Origin: Streptomyces sp. CB02056
Lineage (GTDB): Bacteria > Actinomycetota > Actinomycetes > Streptomycetales > Streptomycetaceae
Direction of reading: 5' to 3'
Length of the DNA stretch: 64,000 nt
Assembly: GCF_001905545.1 (NCBI RefSeq)
Contig: NZ_LIPD01000002.1
Coordinates: forward strand, 682,001-746,000
In this document: positions 1-8,568 of the stretch, in pieces
Position numbering within the stretch: the stretch's first letter is position 1
Layout: every line of letters starts with the position of its first letter
Made by a program: the position numbers and the translations under genes
The notes under the pieces: generated by a model
Told to the model about the DNA's origin: nothing
What the model saw: the letters and a program-made list of their open reading frames with translations, nothing else
The model's database searches: none

Positions 1-501
1 GTGGACGCCCCGGTGGTGGTCGACCCGGTCGGGGTCTCCAAGCACGGGGACGCACTGCTGGTCGCCGAGGCCGTCGCCACCGTCCGCGAGAAGCTGCTGC
101 CGGTCGCCACCCTGGCCACCCCCAACCTGCACGAGGTGACCCAGCTCACCGGGCTGGCCGTCGAGGACGAGTCGCAGATGCTGGACGCCGCCAAGGCGCT
201 GGTCGACCTCGGGCCGCGCTGGGCGCTGGTCAAGGGCGGCCACCTGCCGGGCGAGGCCGCCGACCTGCTGTACGGCGGACCGGACGAGGTGCACTGGTTC
301 CGGGCGCCGCGCTACGACAACCGCCACACCCACGGCACCGGCTGCACGCTGGCCAGCGCGATCGCGGCCGGCCTGGCCAAGGGCGAGCCGCTGCCGCTGG
401 CGGTGGCCTCGGCCAAGGAGTACATCACCGGCGCGATCGCCGGGGGCTTCGCCCTGGGCGCCGGCATCGGCCCGGTCGACCACGCCTGGCGCTGGCGCTA
501 G
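1..501 (+). CDS. thiD: Hydroxymethylpyrimidine/phosphomethylpyrimidine kinase, 3' part only
   Basis: This is the C-terminal 166 residues of a ThiD-family kinase, which phosphorylates HMP and HMP-phosphate in thiamine pyrimidine synthesis in the cytoplasm. The gene begins upstream of the window; the family is about 260-270 residues, so roughly 100 N-terminal residues are missing, and the GTG at position 1 is not argued to be the start. Supporting motifs are VVVDPV (residues 5-10), TPNLHE (40-45) and the C-terminal ribokinase-fold signature [10 protein letters not shown] (111-120), which forms the anion hole and carries the catalytic region. Convergent rpmB follows, with hairpins in the gap. 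Family membership is secure; the complete reading frame cannot be judged here. Confidence 0.92.
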   Translation: MDAPVVVDPVGVSKHGDALLVAEAVATVREKLLPVATLATPNLHEVTQLTGLAVEDESQMLDAAKALVDLGPRWALVKGGHLPGEAADLLYGGPDEVHWFRAPRYDNRHTHGTGCTLASAIAAGLAKGEPLPLAVASAKEYITGAIAGGFALGAGIGPVDHAWRWR

Positions 502-539
502 CGGAGGCCCGGAACGTCCGGAACGTCCGGAAAACAGCG

Positions 540-570
540 GTGGGCGGACTCCTCAGAGGAGCCCGCCCAC
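540..570. terminator. Hairpin between convergent thiD and rpmB
   Basis: The left arm GTGGGCGGACTCCTC (540-554) pairs with GAGGAGCCCGCCCAC (556-570), with one mismatch and a minimal loop. It lies 38 bases after the thiD stop and is probably a U-tract-poor actinobacterial terminator for thiD. Just upstream, GGAACGTCC is repeated head to tail at about 511-528. Confidence 0.6.
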
Positions 571-610
571 CACGGTCACGTCCGGAAATCGGCGCAACCG
601 GCCACGGAAA

Positions 611-649
611 CAGTGGAGCCGGCCCATCCGAGGATGAACCGGCTCACTG
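611..649. terminator. Stem-loop downstream of rpmB
   Basis: CAGTGGAGCCGG (611-622) pairs with CCGGCTCACTG (639-649) with a one-base bulge, and the loop holds an inner CATCC/GGATG stem. Read on the minus strand it lies just after the rpmB stop. A further 16-base palindrome, GACCGGCATGCCGGTC (653-668), sits between it and rpmB. Together they look like the rpmB terminator. Confidence 0.6.
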
Positions 650-674
650 GAGGACCGGCATGCCGGTCTGCGCG

Positions 675-860
675 TCAGCGCGAGACCTTACCGGCCTTGA
701 TGCACGAGGTGCAGACGTTGAGCCGCTTCGGCGTCCGCCCAATCACAGCGCGCACCGTCTGAATGTTGGGGTTCCAACGACGGGGGGTACGGCGGTGAGA
801 GTGGGAGATGCTGTTGCCGAAGCCCGGCCCCTTGCCGCAGACGTCGCAGTTGGCAGCCAC
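675..860 (-). CDS. rpmB: 50S ribosomal protein L28 (zinc-binding form)
   Basis: The 61-residue product is ribosomal protein L28 of the large subunit. The start is GTG at 860 ([11 protein letters not shown]), chosen because GGAG lies 8 bases upstream and because L28 proteins begin close to the first CxxC; a GTG nine bases earlier would add three residues. Two CxxC pairs, CDVC near the N-terminus and CTSC near the C-terminus, mark the zinc-binding (C+) form. In streptomycetes C+ ribosomal proteins are known to have zinc-free paralogues under Zur control elsewhere; that is family knowledge and not visible here. The gene stands alone, convergent with thiD. Confidence 0.95.
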   Translation of the reverse strand: MAANCDVCGKGPGFGNSISHSHRRTPRRWNPNIQTVRAVIGRTPKRLNVCTSCIKAGKVSR

Positions 861-915
861 AGGAGTCACTCCAAGACTTCAGATCAGATACTTTCGAAAA
901 CCCCACTCAGCCACC

Positions 916-944
916 AGAACACTCGCGTGAACCAGACCGGACAA
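916..944 (-). promoter_or_regulatory. Possible rpmB promoter
   Basis: On the minus strand TTGTCC (944-939) and TGTTCT (921-916) are separated by 17 bases, a sigma-70-like arrangement about 55 bases upstream of the rpmB start. The -10 is weak, so the call is tentative. Confidence 0.35.
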
Positions 945-1158
945 GGGGGTGAGCCTGGACGGTTCCAGGCAACCGGAAGAGCATACAACGCTTGCTTCCG
1001 TCCCACGAAACTACCATGACCGGCCGAGTGATCGCTCCTGCCCGCCGGACCGGACGGCCCTCCCCGCCCCCCGATAACCTGCCGGTATCACCCCTTGCCG
1101 CCGCCCGGCCCGCGTCACCGCCCCGGGCCGCCGCGGCGTCCCGTCCGGAGGAGACCTG

Positions 1159-2790
1159 GTGCTGCACACGCTCGACGCCCCGGCCGTGCGCACCTGGTGC
1201 CAGCTCGCCCTGCGCGCGCTCGGCCAGGCCCGCGAGGAGATCGACGCGCTCAACGTCTACCCCGTCCCGGACGGCGACACCGGCACCAACCTCTACCTGA
1301 CCGTCGAGTCCGCCGCCGCCGAGGTGGAGAGCCGCTTCGCCGACCCCGCCGCCGACCCGGCGCCCGGGCTGGCCGAGACGGTCCGGGCGATGGCCCGCGG
1401 CGCGCTGGTCGGCGCCCGGGGCAACTCCGGGGTGATCCTCGCCCAGTGGCTGCGCGGCACCGCCGAGACGCTCGCCGAGGGCGGCGGCGCCGAACAGCTG
1501 CGGGCCGCCCTGCAGCGGGCCGCCGACTCCGCCTACCAGGCCGTCGCGGAGCCCGTCGAGGGCACCCTGCTGACCGTCGCCCGGGTCGCCGCCCGGGAGG
1601 CCCACCGGGCCGGGGGCGGGCTCGCCCAGGTCGCCGACACCGCCTACCGGGCCGCCCGGGACGCGCTGCGGCACACCCCCGAGCAGCTCGCCGTCCTGGC
1701 CGAGAACGGGGTGGTGGACGCCGGCGGGCGCGGCCTGGTGGCCGTCCTCGGCGCGCTCGCCGACGCCGTCGCCGGGCAGCAGCCGATGGGGCCGGTCGCG
1801 CTGCGCGGGGACGTCCGGGCCGTGGAGAGCTGCGAGACGCACCTGCGGCCGCCCGGCCCCGGCCACCCCGCCTTCGAGGTCATCTACCTGCTGGACGCCC
1901 CCGACGAGGCGCTGCCCGCGCTGCGCGAGCGGCTCGGCGGGCTCGGCGACTCGCTGGTGATCGGCGGCGGCGACGGCCTGTGGAACGTGCACGTCCACGT
2001 GGACGACGCGGGCGCCGCCGTGGAGGCCGGGGTCGGCGCCGGGCGCCCGCACCAGATCCGGATCACCCACTTCGCCGAGGCCGCCGCCCGCTCCGGCACC
2101 GCCGCCGAGCGCGGCGAACGCGAGGAACGGGCCCGCGCGGTGCTCTCGGTGGTCTCCGGCGGGGGCCTGGCCGAGCTCTGCGAGCAGGCCGGCGCCGTCG
2201 TCCTGCACGCCGACCCGGACCGCCCGCCGGCCAGCGCCGAGCTCGCCGACGCGGTGCGCCGCTCGGCCGCCCGCGAGGTCGTCCTGCTGCTCAACGACCC
2301 CGAGCTGCGCGCCGCCGCCGGGGCCGCCGCCGACCAGCTGCGCGAGGAGGGGGTGCGGATCGCCGTCCTGCCCACCCGCTCGCCGGTGCAGGGGCTGGCC
2401 GCGCTCGCGGTGCACGAGGGCGGCCGCCGCTTCGACGAGGACGTGGTCGCCATGACCTCCGCCGCCGGCGCCACCCGCTACGCGGAGCTGGCCGTCGCCG
2501 AGGGGGAGTCCTGGACGATGGCGGGGGTCTGCCAGGCCGGGGACGTGCTCGGGCTGATCGACGGCGACGTCGCGGTGATCGGCGCCGGGCTGGCCGAGGT
2601 CGGCGAGAGCGTGCTGGACCGGATGCTCGGGGCCGGCGGCGAACTCGTCACCCTGGTCCTCGGCGGCGGCACCGACGAGGCGCTCGCCGACCGGCTGGTC
2701 GCCCACGTCCGGCACCGCCGGCCCGAGGTGGACGCGGTGGTCTTCCACGGCGGGCAGGAACCGGCACCGCTGCTCATCGGGGTGGAGTAG
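1159..2790 (+). CDS. DAK2/DhaL-domain kinase-like protein (FakA/YloV family)
   Basis: The 543-residue protein has an N-terminal DhaL (DAK phosphatase/kinase) domain with the ATP/Mg-binding motif DGDTGTN (38-44), then GARGNSG (85-91) and VDAGG (186-190). About 340 further residues match the FakA/YloV architecture. In Firmicutes FakA phosphorylates fatty acids bound to FakB; that function is inferred by family only, since no fakB (DegV) gene lies nearby. The GTG start at 1159 has GGAGGAG six bases upstream. The gene lies 56 bases ahead of recG in the same direction, an arrangement that is widespread in actinobacteria and suggests one transcript. The physiological substrate is unknown. Confidence 0.85.
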   Translation: MLHTLDAPAVRTWCQLALRALGQAREEIDALNVYPVPDGDTGTNLYLTVESAAAEVESRFADPAADPAPGLAETVRAMARGALVGARGNSGVILAQWLRGTAETLAEGGGAEQLRAALQRAADSAYQAVAEPVEGTLLTVARVAAREAHRAGGGLAQVADTAYRAARDALRHTPEQLAVLAENGVVDAGGRGLVAVLGALADAVAGQQPMGPVALRGDVRAVESCETHLRPPGPGHPAFEVIYLLDAPDEALPALRERLGGLGDSLVIGGGDGLWNVHVHVDDAGAAVEAGVGAGRPHQIRITHFAEAAARSGTAAERGEREERARAVLSVVSGGGLAELCEQAGAVVLHADPDRPPASAELADAVRRSAAREVVLLLNDPELRAAAGAAADQLREEGVRIAVLPTRSPVQGLAALAVHEGGRRFDEDVVAMTSAAGATRYAELAVAEGESWTMAGVCQAGDVLGLIDGDVAVIGAGLAEVGESVLDRMLGAGGELVTLVLGGGTDEALADRLVAHVRHRRPEVDAVVFHGGQEPAPLLIGVE

Positions 2791-2846
2791 GGGCGGGGGC
2801 CGCCCTTGGCCCGGTTTGTCGGCCCGGTGGTGTAAACAAGGCGCTG

Positions 2847-5066
2847 ATGGGCGCTCTCGATGAACCACTGACCAAGCTCGTCGGCGACCGCACCGCGAAG
2901 GTGCTCGCCGACAGCCTCAAGCTGCGCACGGTCGGGGACCTGCTGCACCACTACCCGCGCCGCTACGTCGAGCGCGGCCAGCTCACCAGCCTGGACGAGC
3001 TGGAGGTCGACGAGCACGTCACCGTGCTGGCCCGGATCGAGAAGGTCACCCTGATCCCGTTCCGCGGCCGCAAGGGCGACCGGCTGGAGGTGGTCGTCAC
3101 CGACGGCCGCAGCCGGCTCTCGCTGGTCTTCTTCAACCAGGGCTGGCGGCAGAAGGAGCTCAGGGCCGGCGCCCAGGGCCTGTTCGCGGGCAAGGTCGGG
3201 GTCTTCAACCGGACCCGCCAGCTGGTCTCGCCGGACTACCAGCTGCTCGACGAGGACGCCGGCTCCGACGCCGCGCGGCAGTTCGCCGGCCGGCTCATCC
3301 CGGTGTACGGCGCCAGCGCGCAGATGCCCAGCTGGAAGCTGTCGATCTGCGTCGAGACGGCACTCACCAAGCACCTCGGCGACGTCGGCGAACCGCTGCC
3401 CGCCGAACTGCGCGAGCGGCACGACCTGATCCCGCTGCCCGAGGCGCTGGAGCTGATCCACCGTCCGCGCGGCCACGCCGACCGCGAGCGCGCCCAGAGC
3501 CGGCTGCGCTGGGACGAGGCCTTCGTGCTCCAGGTCGCCCTCGCGCAGCGCCGGGCCGCCGACTCCGCCCTGCCCGCCAAGCCGCGCGCGGCCCGCGAGG
3601 GCGGCCTGCTGGACGCCTTCGACGCCCGGCTGCCGTTCACCCTCACCGAGGGGCAGCGGAAGGTCTCCGCCGAGATCGCCGCCGACCTCGCCACCGACCA
3701 CCCGATGCACCGCCTCCTCCAGGGCGAGGTCGGCTCCGGCAAGACCCTGGTCGCGCTGCGCGCCATGCTCGCCGTGGTGGACGCGGGCGGCCAGGCGGTG
3801 CTGCTGGCGCCCACCGAGGTGCTCGCCCAGCAGCACCACCGCTCGGTCGTCGAGATGATGGGGGACCTCGCCGAGGGCGGCATGCTCGGCGGCTCCGACC
3901 TCGGCACCCGGGTGGTGCTGCTGACCGGCTCGATGGGCGTCCCGGCCCGCCGCCAGGCGCTGCTCGACATGGCCTGCGGGGACGCCGGGATCGCCATCGG
4001 CACCCATGCGCTGATCGAGGACAAGGTGCAGTTCCAGGACCTCGGCCTGGTCGTGGTGGACGAGCAGCACCGCTTCGGTGTCGAGCAGCGGGACGCGCTG
4101 CGGGCCAAGGGCGAGCAGCCGCCGCACCTGCTGGTGATGACCGCCACCCCGATCCCGCGCACCGTCGCGATGACGGTCTTCGGGGACCTGGAGACCTCCG
4201 TCCTGGACCAGCTGCCGGCCGGCCGCTCGCCGATCTCCACCCACGTCGTCCCGGCGCTGGAGAAGCCCAACTTCCTCACCCGGGCCTGGGAGCGGGTCCG
4301 CGAGGAGGTCGCCAAGGGCCACCAGGCGTACGTGGTCTGCCCCCGGATCGGGGACGAGGAGCCGGCGGCCGACCCGAAGAGGAAGAAGCGCAAGGCCGCC
4401 GAGGACGGCTTCGAGGAGGTCGCCGACGCGGGCGCGGAGAGCGACGAACGGCGGCCGCCGCTCTCGGTGGTGGAGACGGCCGAGAAGCTGGCGAAGGGCC
4501 CGCTGAGCGGCCTGCGGGTGGAGATCCTGCACGGCCGGCTCGCGCCGGAGGCCAAGGACGAGGTGATGCGCCGCTTCACGGCCGGCGAGGTGGACGTGCT
4601 GGTCGCCACCACGGTGATCGAGGTCGGCGTCAACGTCCCCAACTCCACCGCGATGGTCATCATGGACGCCGACCGCTTCGGCGTCTCCCAGCTGCACCAG
4701 CTGCGCGGCCGGGTCGGCCGCGGCAGCGCGCCGGGCCTGTGCCTGCTGGTCAGCGAGATGCCCGCGGGCAGCGCCGCGCGGGCCCGGCTGGACGCGGTGG
4801 CGGGCACCCTGGACGGCTTCGAGCTGTCCCGGATCGACCTCGAACAGCGCCGCGAGGGCGACGTGCTGGGCCAGGCCCAGTCCGGGGTGAAGTCCTCGCT
4901 CAAGGTGCTCTCGGTGCTGGAGGACGAGGAGGTCATCCTCACCGCCCGCACCGAGGCCACCCGGCTGGTCGCCGAGGACCCGGACCTGGCCGCCCACCCG
5001 GAGCTGCGCACCGCGCTGGAGAGCCTGCTCGACGAGGACCGCGCGGCCTACATGGAGAAGGGCTGA
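2847..5066 (+). CDS. recG: ATP-dependent DNA helicase RecG
   Basis: The 739-residue product is RecG, the SF2 helicase that reverses stalled replication forks and migrates Holliday junctions. An N-terminal wedge/OB domain is followed by the helicase core: Walker A GEVGSGKT (about residue 293), Walker B DEQH (about 405) and motif VI QLRGRVGRG (about 616). The length matches the family. A lysine/acid-rich insertion beginning DPKRKKRK (about 509) sits between helicase motifs; such inserts are common in actinobacterial RecG. The ATG at 2847 gives the normal N-terminus; the Shine-Dalgarno is weak (AAGG). The gene is downstream of, and probably cotranscribed with, the DAK gene. Confidence 0.95.
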   Translation: MGALDEPLTKLVGDRTAKVLADSLKLRTVGDLLHHYPRRYVERGQLTSLDELEVDEHVTVLARIEKVTLIPFRGRKGDRLEVVVTDGRSRLSLVFFNQGWRQKELRAGAQGLFAGKVGVFNRTRQLVSPDYQLLDEDAGSDAARQFAGRLIPVYGASAQMPSWKLSICVETALTKHLGDVGEPLPAELRERHDLIPLPEALELIHRPRGHADRERAQSRLRWDEAFVLQVALAQRRAADSALPAKPRAAREGGLLDAFDARLPFTLTEGQRKVSAEIAADLATDHPMHRLLQGEVGSGKTLVALRAMLAVVDAGGQAVLLAPTEVLAQQHHRSVVEMMGDLAEGGMLGGSDLGTRVVLLTGSMGVPARRQALLDMACGDAGIAIGTHALIEDKVQFQDLGLVVVDEQHRFGVEQRDALRAKGEQPPHLLVMTATPIPRTVAMTVFGDLETSVLDQLPAGRSPISTHVVPALEKPNFLTRAWERVREEVAKGHQAYVVCPRIGDEEPAADPKRKKRKAAEDGFEEVADAGAESDERRPPLSVVETAEKLAKGPLSGLRVEILHGRLAPEAKDEVMRRFTAGEVDVLVATTVIEVGVNVPNSTAMVIMDADRFGVSQLHQLRGRVGRGSAPGLCLLVSEMPAGSAARARLDAVAGTLDGFELSRIDLEQRREGDVLGQAQSGVKSSLKVLSVLEDEEVILTARTEATRLVAEDPDLAAHPELRTALESLLDEDRAAYMEKG

Positions 5067-5135
5067 GCCGCCTCCGGACGGGCCGCGCGGCCCCGGAATT
5101 GTCAGACCCCCGGGAGAGAATGAAGGTGTTCAGGG

Positions 5136-5174
5136 CGCACCCCCAAGGTGCGTTCCTGGCACGACACTTGGGGG
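5136..5174 (+). promoter_or_regulatory. Mutually exclusive hairpins covering a ribosome-binding site
   Basis: Two competing pairings are visible just before the start at 5182. CGCACC (5136-5141) can pair with GGTGCG (5147-5152) to form a local hairpin. CCCCCAAG (5140-5147) can instead pair with CTTGGGGG (5167-5174), which hides the GGGGG Shine-Dalgarno seven bases before the ATG. The two cannot form together, so the leader could act as an on/off switch for translation. This is inferred from base pairing only. Confidence 0.45.
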
Positions 5175-5181
5175 TCAAGCC

Positions 5182-5715
5182 ATGGCATTCCGTCATCTCA
5201 ACGAGCTCCCGCTGGGCGACAAGGTCTTCCGGATCGAACTCGCCAGCGACGACGACCGCGAGGTCACCCTCACCCTGACCGGCTGGCGCGAGGGGGCGGC
5301 CGCCGCACCGCTCGCCTCGGGCAAGCTCCGCCTGCCGGTCGAGGACGTCGCCTCGCTGCGGATCGCGCTCAACCGCGCGCTGCGGGCGCTGGCGATCGTC
5401 GCCGACGTCTCCGAGCCCATCCCCGACCGCGACGTGCTGCGCGAGCTGTACCCCGGCCACGGCGCCCCCTGGGTGCCGCAGCACGAGGAGGAGCTGGTCC
5501 GGCGCTTCCACGACGGCGAGACCGTCGCCCGGATCGCCGCCCGCTTCGGCCGCACCCCCGACTCCGTCCGGACCAAGCTGCGCGAGCTCGGGCACGACCC
5601 GCGCCGCCCCGAGTTCTGCCCGCCCGACGGCTGCCTGTCCTGGTCCCGCTACGCCTCGCCGGCCCTGCTCGGCGCGAGCGTCCCGGCCCAGTCGGCGGGC
5701 TCCGAGGCGAGCTGA
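5182..5715 (+). CDS. Conserved hypothetical protein with an HTH/SANT-like segment
   Basis: I do not recognise a named family for this 177-residue protein. Residues 103-137 (beginning EELVRRFHDGETVARIAARF) form a helix-turn-helix-like segment resembling SANT/GcrA-type or sigma-region-4-like helices, so DNA or protein binding is plausible. The N-terminal ~75 residues look like a beta-strand domain, and CPPDGC (146-151) is a lone cysteine pair. The start ATG at 5182 has GGGGG seven bases upstream. It stands between recG and rsmD with its own leader (see the hairpin entry), so it is probably expressed independently. A regulatory role is inference only. Confidence 0.75.
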   Translation: MAFRHLNELPLGDKVFRIELASDDDREVTLTLTGWREGAAAAPLASGKLRLPVEDVASLRIALNRALRALAIVADVSEPIPDRDVLRELYPGHGAPWVPQHEEELVRRFHDGETVARIAARFGRTPDSVRTKLRELGHDPRRPEFCPPDGCLSWSRYASPALLGASVPAQSAGSEAS

Positions 5716-5860
5716 CCACCCGAGTGCGCGGCCGCGGCCCGGTGGGGGATTCCCCGCCGGGCCGCGGCCGTCCGGCGTGGGCGCGCGCCCGTCCGGCGTG
5801 AGCGCGGTGCGGTGATCGGGATAGCGTGGTCGGGCAGCGACGAAAGGACCTCCCACCACC

Positions 5861-6445
5861 ATGACCCGCGTGATCGCCGGGGCGGCCGGCGGCCGCCGGC
5901 TGGCCGTACCGCCCGGCCGGGGCACCCGCCCGACCTCCGACAAGGCCCGTGAGGCGATGTTCTCCACCCTGGAGGCGCTGCGCGGCACCCTGCACGGGGT
6001 CCGGATGCTGGACCTGTTCGGCGGATCCGGCGCGGTCGGGCTGGAGGCGCTGTCCCGCGGCGCCGAGCACGTCCTGCTGGTCGAGGCGGACGCCCAGGCG
6101 GCCCGGGTGATCCGGGAGAACGTCCGGACGATCGGCCTGCCGGGGGCCGAGGTGCGGGCCGCCAAGGCGGAGAAGGTGATCGTCGGCCCGCCCCCGCAGA
6201 GCCCGTACGACCTGGTCTTCCTCGACCCGCCGTACGCGGTCACCGACGAGGAGGTCCGCGAGATGCTGATCACACTCCTGGCCGGGGGCTGGCTCGCGGA
6301 GGACACGCTCGTCACCGTGGAGCGCAGCACCCGCGGCGGCGGGTTCGTCTGGCCCGAGGGTTTCGAGGAGCTGCGCTCCCGCCGTTACGGCGAGGGCACG
6401 CTCTGGTACGGTCGCGCCGCCGCCGCGGCCGGCGAGCAGGAGTAG
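5861..6445 (+). CDS. rsmD: 16S rRNA (guanine-966-N2)-methyltransferase RsmD
   Basis: This 194-residue class I SAM methyltransferase modifies G966 of 16S rRNA in the assembled 30S subunit. SAM-binding motif I is DLFGGSG (51-57) and the catalytic motif is DPPY (122-125), both typical of N-methylation of exocyclic amines. The N-terminal [13 protein letters not shown] is the conserved RsmD start. The ATG at 5861 follows GAAAGGA. It lies 49 bases ahead of coaD, a pairing conserved across actinobacteria, so the two are probably one operon. Confidence 0.94.
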   Translation: MTRVIAGAAGGRRLAVPPGRGTRPTSDKAREAMFSTLEALRGTLHGVRMLDLFGGSGAVGLEALSRGAEHVLLVEADAQAARVIRENVRTIGLPGAEVRAAKAEKVIVGPPPQSPYDLVFLDPPYAVTDEEVREMLITLLAGGWLAEDTLVTVERSTRGGGFVWPEGFEELRSRRYGEGTLWYGRAAAAAGEQE

Positions 6446-6494
6446 CGGGCCGCGGCCCGCAGCAGCCGTCACCCCACGAGGGAGCACACACGCC

Positions 6495-6986
6495 ATGCGC
6501 CGAGCCGTCTGTCCCGGTTCGTTCGACCCGATCACCAACGGCCACCTCGACATCATCGAGCGGGCCTCGAAGCTGTACGACGTGGTGCATGTCGCGGTCC
6601 TGATCAACCGGAACAAGCAGGGCATGTTCACCGTCGAGGAGCGGATCGGCCTGATCGAGGAGGTCACCGCCGGCTTCGGGAACGTGGTGGTCGAGTCGCA
6701 CCACGGCCTGCTGGTGGACTACTGCCGGGAGCGCGGCATCCCCGCGATCATCAAGGGCCTGCGCGCGGTCAGCGACTTCGACTACGAGCTCCAGATGGCC
6801 CAGATGAACCACGGGCTGACCGGGGTGGAGACGCTGTTCGTGCCGACCTCGCCGACGTACAGCTTCCTCTCCTCGACGCTGGTCAAGGAGGTCGCCTCGT
6901 ACGGGGGCGACGTCTCGCACCTGCTGCCGGAGACGGTGCACGGCCGGCTGGTCGAGCGGATCGCGGAGCGCAAGGCGGCGCAGTAG
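6495..6986 (+). CDS. coaD: Phosphopantetheine adenylyltransferase
   Basis: The 163-residue enzyme makes dephospho-CoA from 4'-phosphopantetheine and ATP, the penultimate step of CoA synthesis. The nucleotidyltransferase signature [15 protein letters not shown] (7-21) contains the T/HxGH-type motif as TNGH, and the C-terminal FLSSTLVKE motif is present. Length is standard for the family. The ATG at 6495 follows AGGGAG. It is coupled to rsmD upstream. Confidence 0.96.
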   Translation: MRRAVCPGSFDPITNGHLDIIERASKLYDVVHVAVLINRNKQGMFTVEERIGLIEEVTAGFGNVVVESHHGLLVDYCRERGIPAIIKGLRAVSDFDYELQMAQMNHGLTGVETLFVPTSPTYSFLSSTLVKEVASYGGDVSHLLPETVHGRLVERIAERKAAQ

Positions 6987-7058
6987 TCCACTGCCTGTCG
7001 GTTCCTGCCGGTTCGTCACGTCATGTCCGTTTGCCCGGAGACCGGTTCGGCTCAGGCG

Positions 7059-7089
7059 TTGTGACCCCGCTGGGCAGTGGCCGTACAGT
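7059..7089 (+). promoter_or_regulatory. Possible promoter of the DivIVA-like gene
   Basis: TTGTGA (7059-7064) and TACAGT (7084-7089) are 19 bases apart, about 85 bases before the GTG start at 7174. The spacing is long for a sigma-70 promoter, so confidence is low. Confidence 0.3.
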
Positions 7090-7173
7090 CTGTATCCCTG
7101 CCCCGCGGTGAGGTTCACCGCATCGGGCCTGCCTCCGCCGGACCGTCGGCGGCACACGGAAAGACGAAGCCCC

Positions 7174-8394
7174 GTGGACGTGCAGAACAAGGTCGACGAG
7201 ATCGTGGCGGCGGTCGAGAACGCCCGCTCGATGCCGATGTCGGCCTCCTGCGTGGTGAACCGGGCCGAGCTGATCGGCCTGCTCAACGACCTCAGGTCGG
7301 CCCTGCCCGCCGAACTCGCCCAGGCCCAGTCGGTGATGGCCGACCACGAGCAGGTGGTGGCCGGCGCCCAGGCCGAGGCGGACCTGATCATCCAGGGCGC
7401 GCACGCCGAGCGCGGCTCGCTGATCTCGGACACCGAGGTGGTCCGCCAGGCCCAGGCGCAGGCCGACCGGATCCTCGCCGAGGCGCGTGCCGAGGTCGAC
7501 GCCAAGCTGGCCGAGGCCGACGACTACGTGGACAGCAAGCTCGCCAACTTCGAGGTCGTGCTCACCAAGACGCTCGGCGCCGTCGGCCGCGGCCGCACCA
7601 AGCTGCGCGGCGACTCCAGCGTCTTCGAGGCCGAGCCCGAGGGCGAGAGCGACGGCGAGGAGTTCCGCCCGCAGCGGATCAGCCCGAGCCCCGAGGTCGA
7701 CGAGTACGTCGATGTGAAGCTCGCCACCCTGGAGAACGTGCTCGGCGCCACCCTGGAGGCGGTCGGCAAGGGCCGGGACAAGCTGCTCGGCAAGCGGCCC
7801 ATCGACGAGCTGGGCGCCTACCTGGCCGCCGCCGACCAGGCCCAGGAGGCCAAGGAGCGCGCCGAGGCCGTGGCCGCAGGCTTCGCCCACGACCCCGACG
7901 GCGGGGACATCGCCTGGTACCGCGAGGACGTCCCGCAGCAGCAGACCTGGCCGGAGCAAACCCCGGCCGCGGCCGGCTGGCAGGCCCCCGGCACCGACCA
8001 GTACGCGGCGGCCCAGCAGCCCGGCGGGCAGTACGCCGAGGTGTACGGCGGCGGCTACGACCCGGCCGGCCAGGGGGACCCGTACAACACCCAGTGGGGC
8101 CAGCAGCAGGGCGGCTACCAGCAGCAGGGCTACCCGGACCAGCGGCAGGAGGGCTACGGCTATCCCCAGCAGCAGCCGGGCTACGCCGCGCAGCCGTACG
8201 ACGACTACGCCTACCCCCAGCAGCCCGCCCTCCCGCCGGCCGTGCCGCACCAGCAGCAGGGGCACGGGCAGGCCCAGGGCCACGGACAGGCGCAGGGCCA
8301 CGGACAGGCCCAGGGCCAGGGGCTGGACGAGACCAGCTTCTTCGACACCAGCATGATCGACATGACCAGGCTGCGGGAGCTCGGCGGCCGCTGA
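7174..8394 (+). CDS. DivIVA/ATP-synthase-B-like coiled-coil protein with Q/G/P-rich tail
   Basis: The 406-residue protein begins MDVQNKVDEIVAAVENARSM and is dominated to about residue 240 by alanine/glutamate-rich helices predicted to form coiled coils, like DivIVA-family polar-growth proteins and ATP synthase B-type stalks. From about residue 245 it is low-complexity (Q, Y, G, P), with three QGHGQA repeats near 362-380. It has no membrane segment. The start GTG at 7174, with GGAAAG upstream, restores the conserved N-terminus; an in-frame ATG-type start at 7108 would add 22 unlike residues. Homologues at this locus in streptomycetes are usually annotated as DivIVA-like or hypothetical. The cell-biological role is unknown; scaffolding is inference. 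Confidence 0.75.
   Translation: MDVQNKVDEIVAAVENARSMPMSASCVVNRAELIGLLNDLRSALPAELAQAQSVMADHEQVVAGAQAEADLIIQGAHAERGSLISDTEVVRQAQAQADRILAEARAEVDAKLAEADDYVDSKLANFEVVLTKTLGAVGRGRTKLRGDSSVFEAEPEGESDGEEFRPQRISPSPEVDEYVDVKLATLENVLGATLEAVGKGRDKLLGKRPIDELGAYLAAADQAQEAKERAEAVAAGFAHDPDGGDIAWYREDVPQQQTWPEQTPAAAGWQAPGTDQYAAAQQPGGQYAEVYGGGYDPAGQGDPYNTQWGQQQGGYQQQGYPDQRQEGYGYPQQQPGYAAQPYDDYAYPQQPALPPAVPHQQQGHGQAQGHGQAQGHGQAQGQGLDETSFFDTSMIDMTRLRELGGR
8258..8320 (+). repeat. 18-bp coding tandem repeat (QGHGQA units)
   Basis: Three near-identical 18-bp units around GGCCACGGACAGG encode QGHGQA repeats near the C-terminus of the DivIVA-like protein. Copy number could vary between strains by slippage. Confidence 0.7.
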
Positions 8395-8417
8395 ACCGGC
8401 CCCGCCGCGACGGTGCG

Positions 8418-8469
8418 GGAGTCTCCTGACGGGACCGAAGTTGGGCCTGACGGGAGACTCCGGTAGTCT
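8418..8469 (+). promoter_or_regulatory. Promoter of DUF177-rpmF-rnc with an overlapping inverted repeat
   Basis: TTGGGC (8441-8446) and TAGTCT (8464-8469) are 17 bases apart, a good sigma-HrdB-like promoter. The arms GGAGTCTCC (8418-8426) and GGAGACTCC (8453-8461) are exact reverse complements that flank and enter it, and CCTGACGGGA is directly repeated at 8425 and 8446. The inverted repeat could be an operator or the terminator of the upstream gene. Confidence 0.5.
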
Positions 8470-8568
8470 GACCACTCCGGCCTCTCCATGTCCGGCTGTT
8501 GGCTTGCCCGCGCAACGCCGACCGGACGGAGACGCAATCGAAGAACCCCCCATGGAAGTCAGGACACC

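Noticed and set aside
5099-5121. TTGTCA with GAGAAT as a promoter for the gene at 5182
   Set aside because: The spacer is only 11 bases, too short for a sigma-70 promoter.
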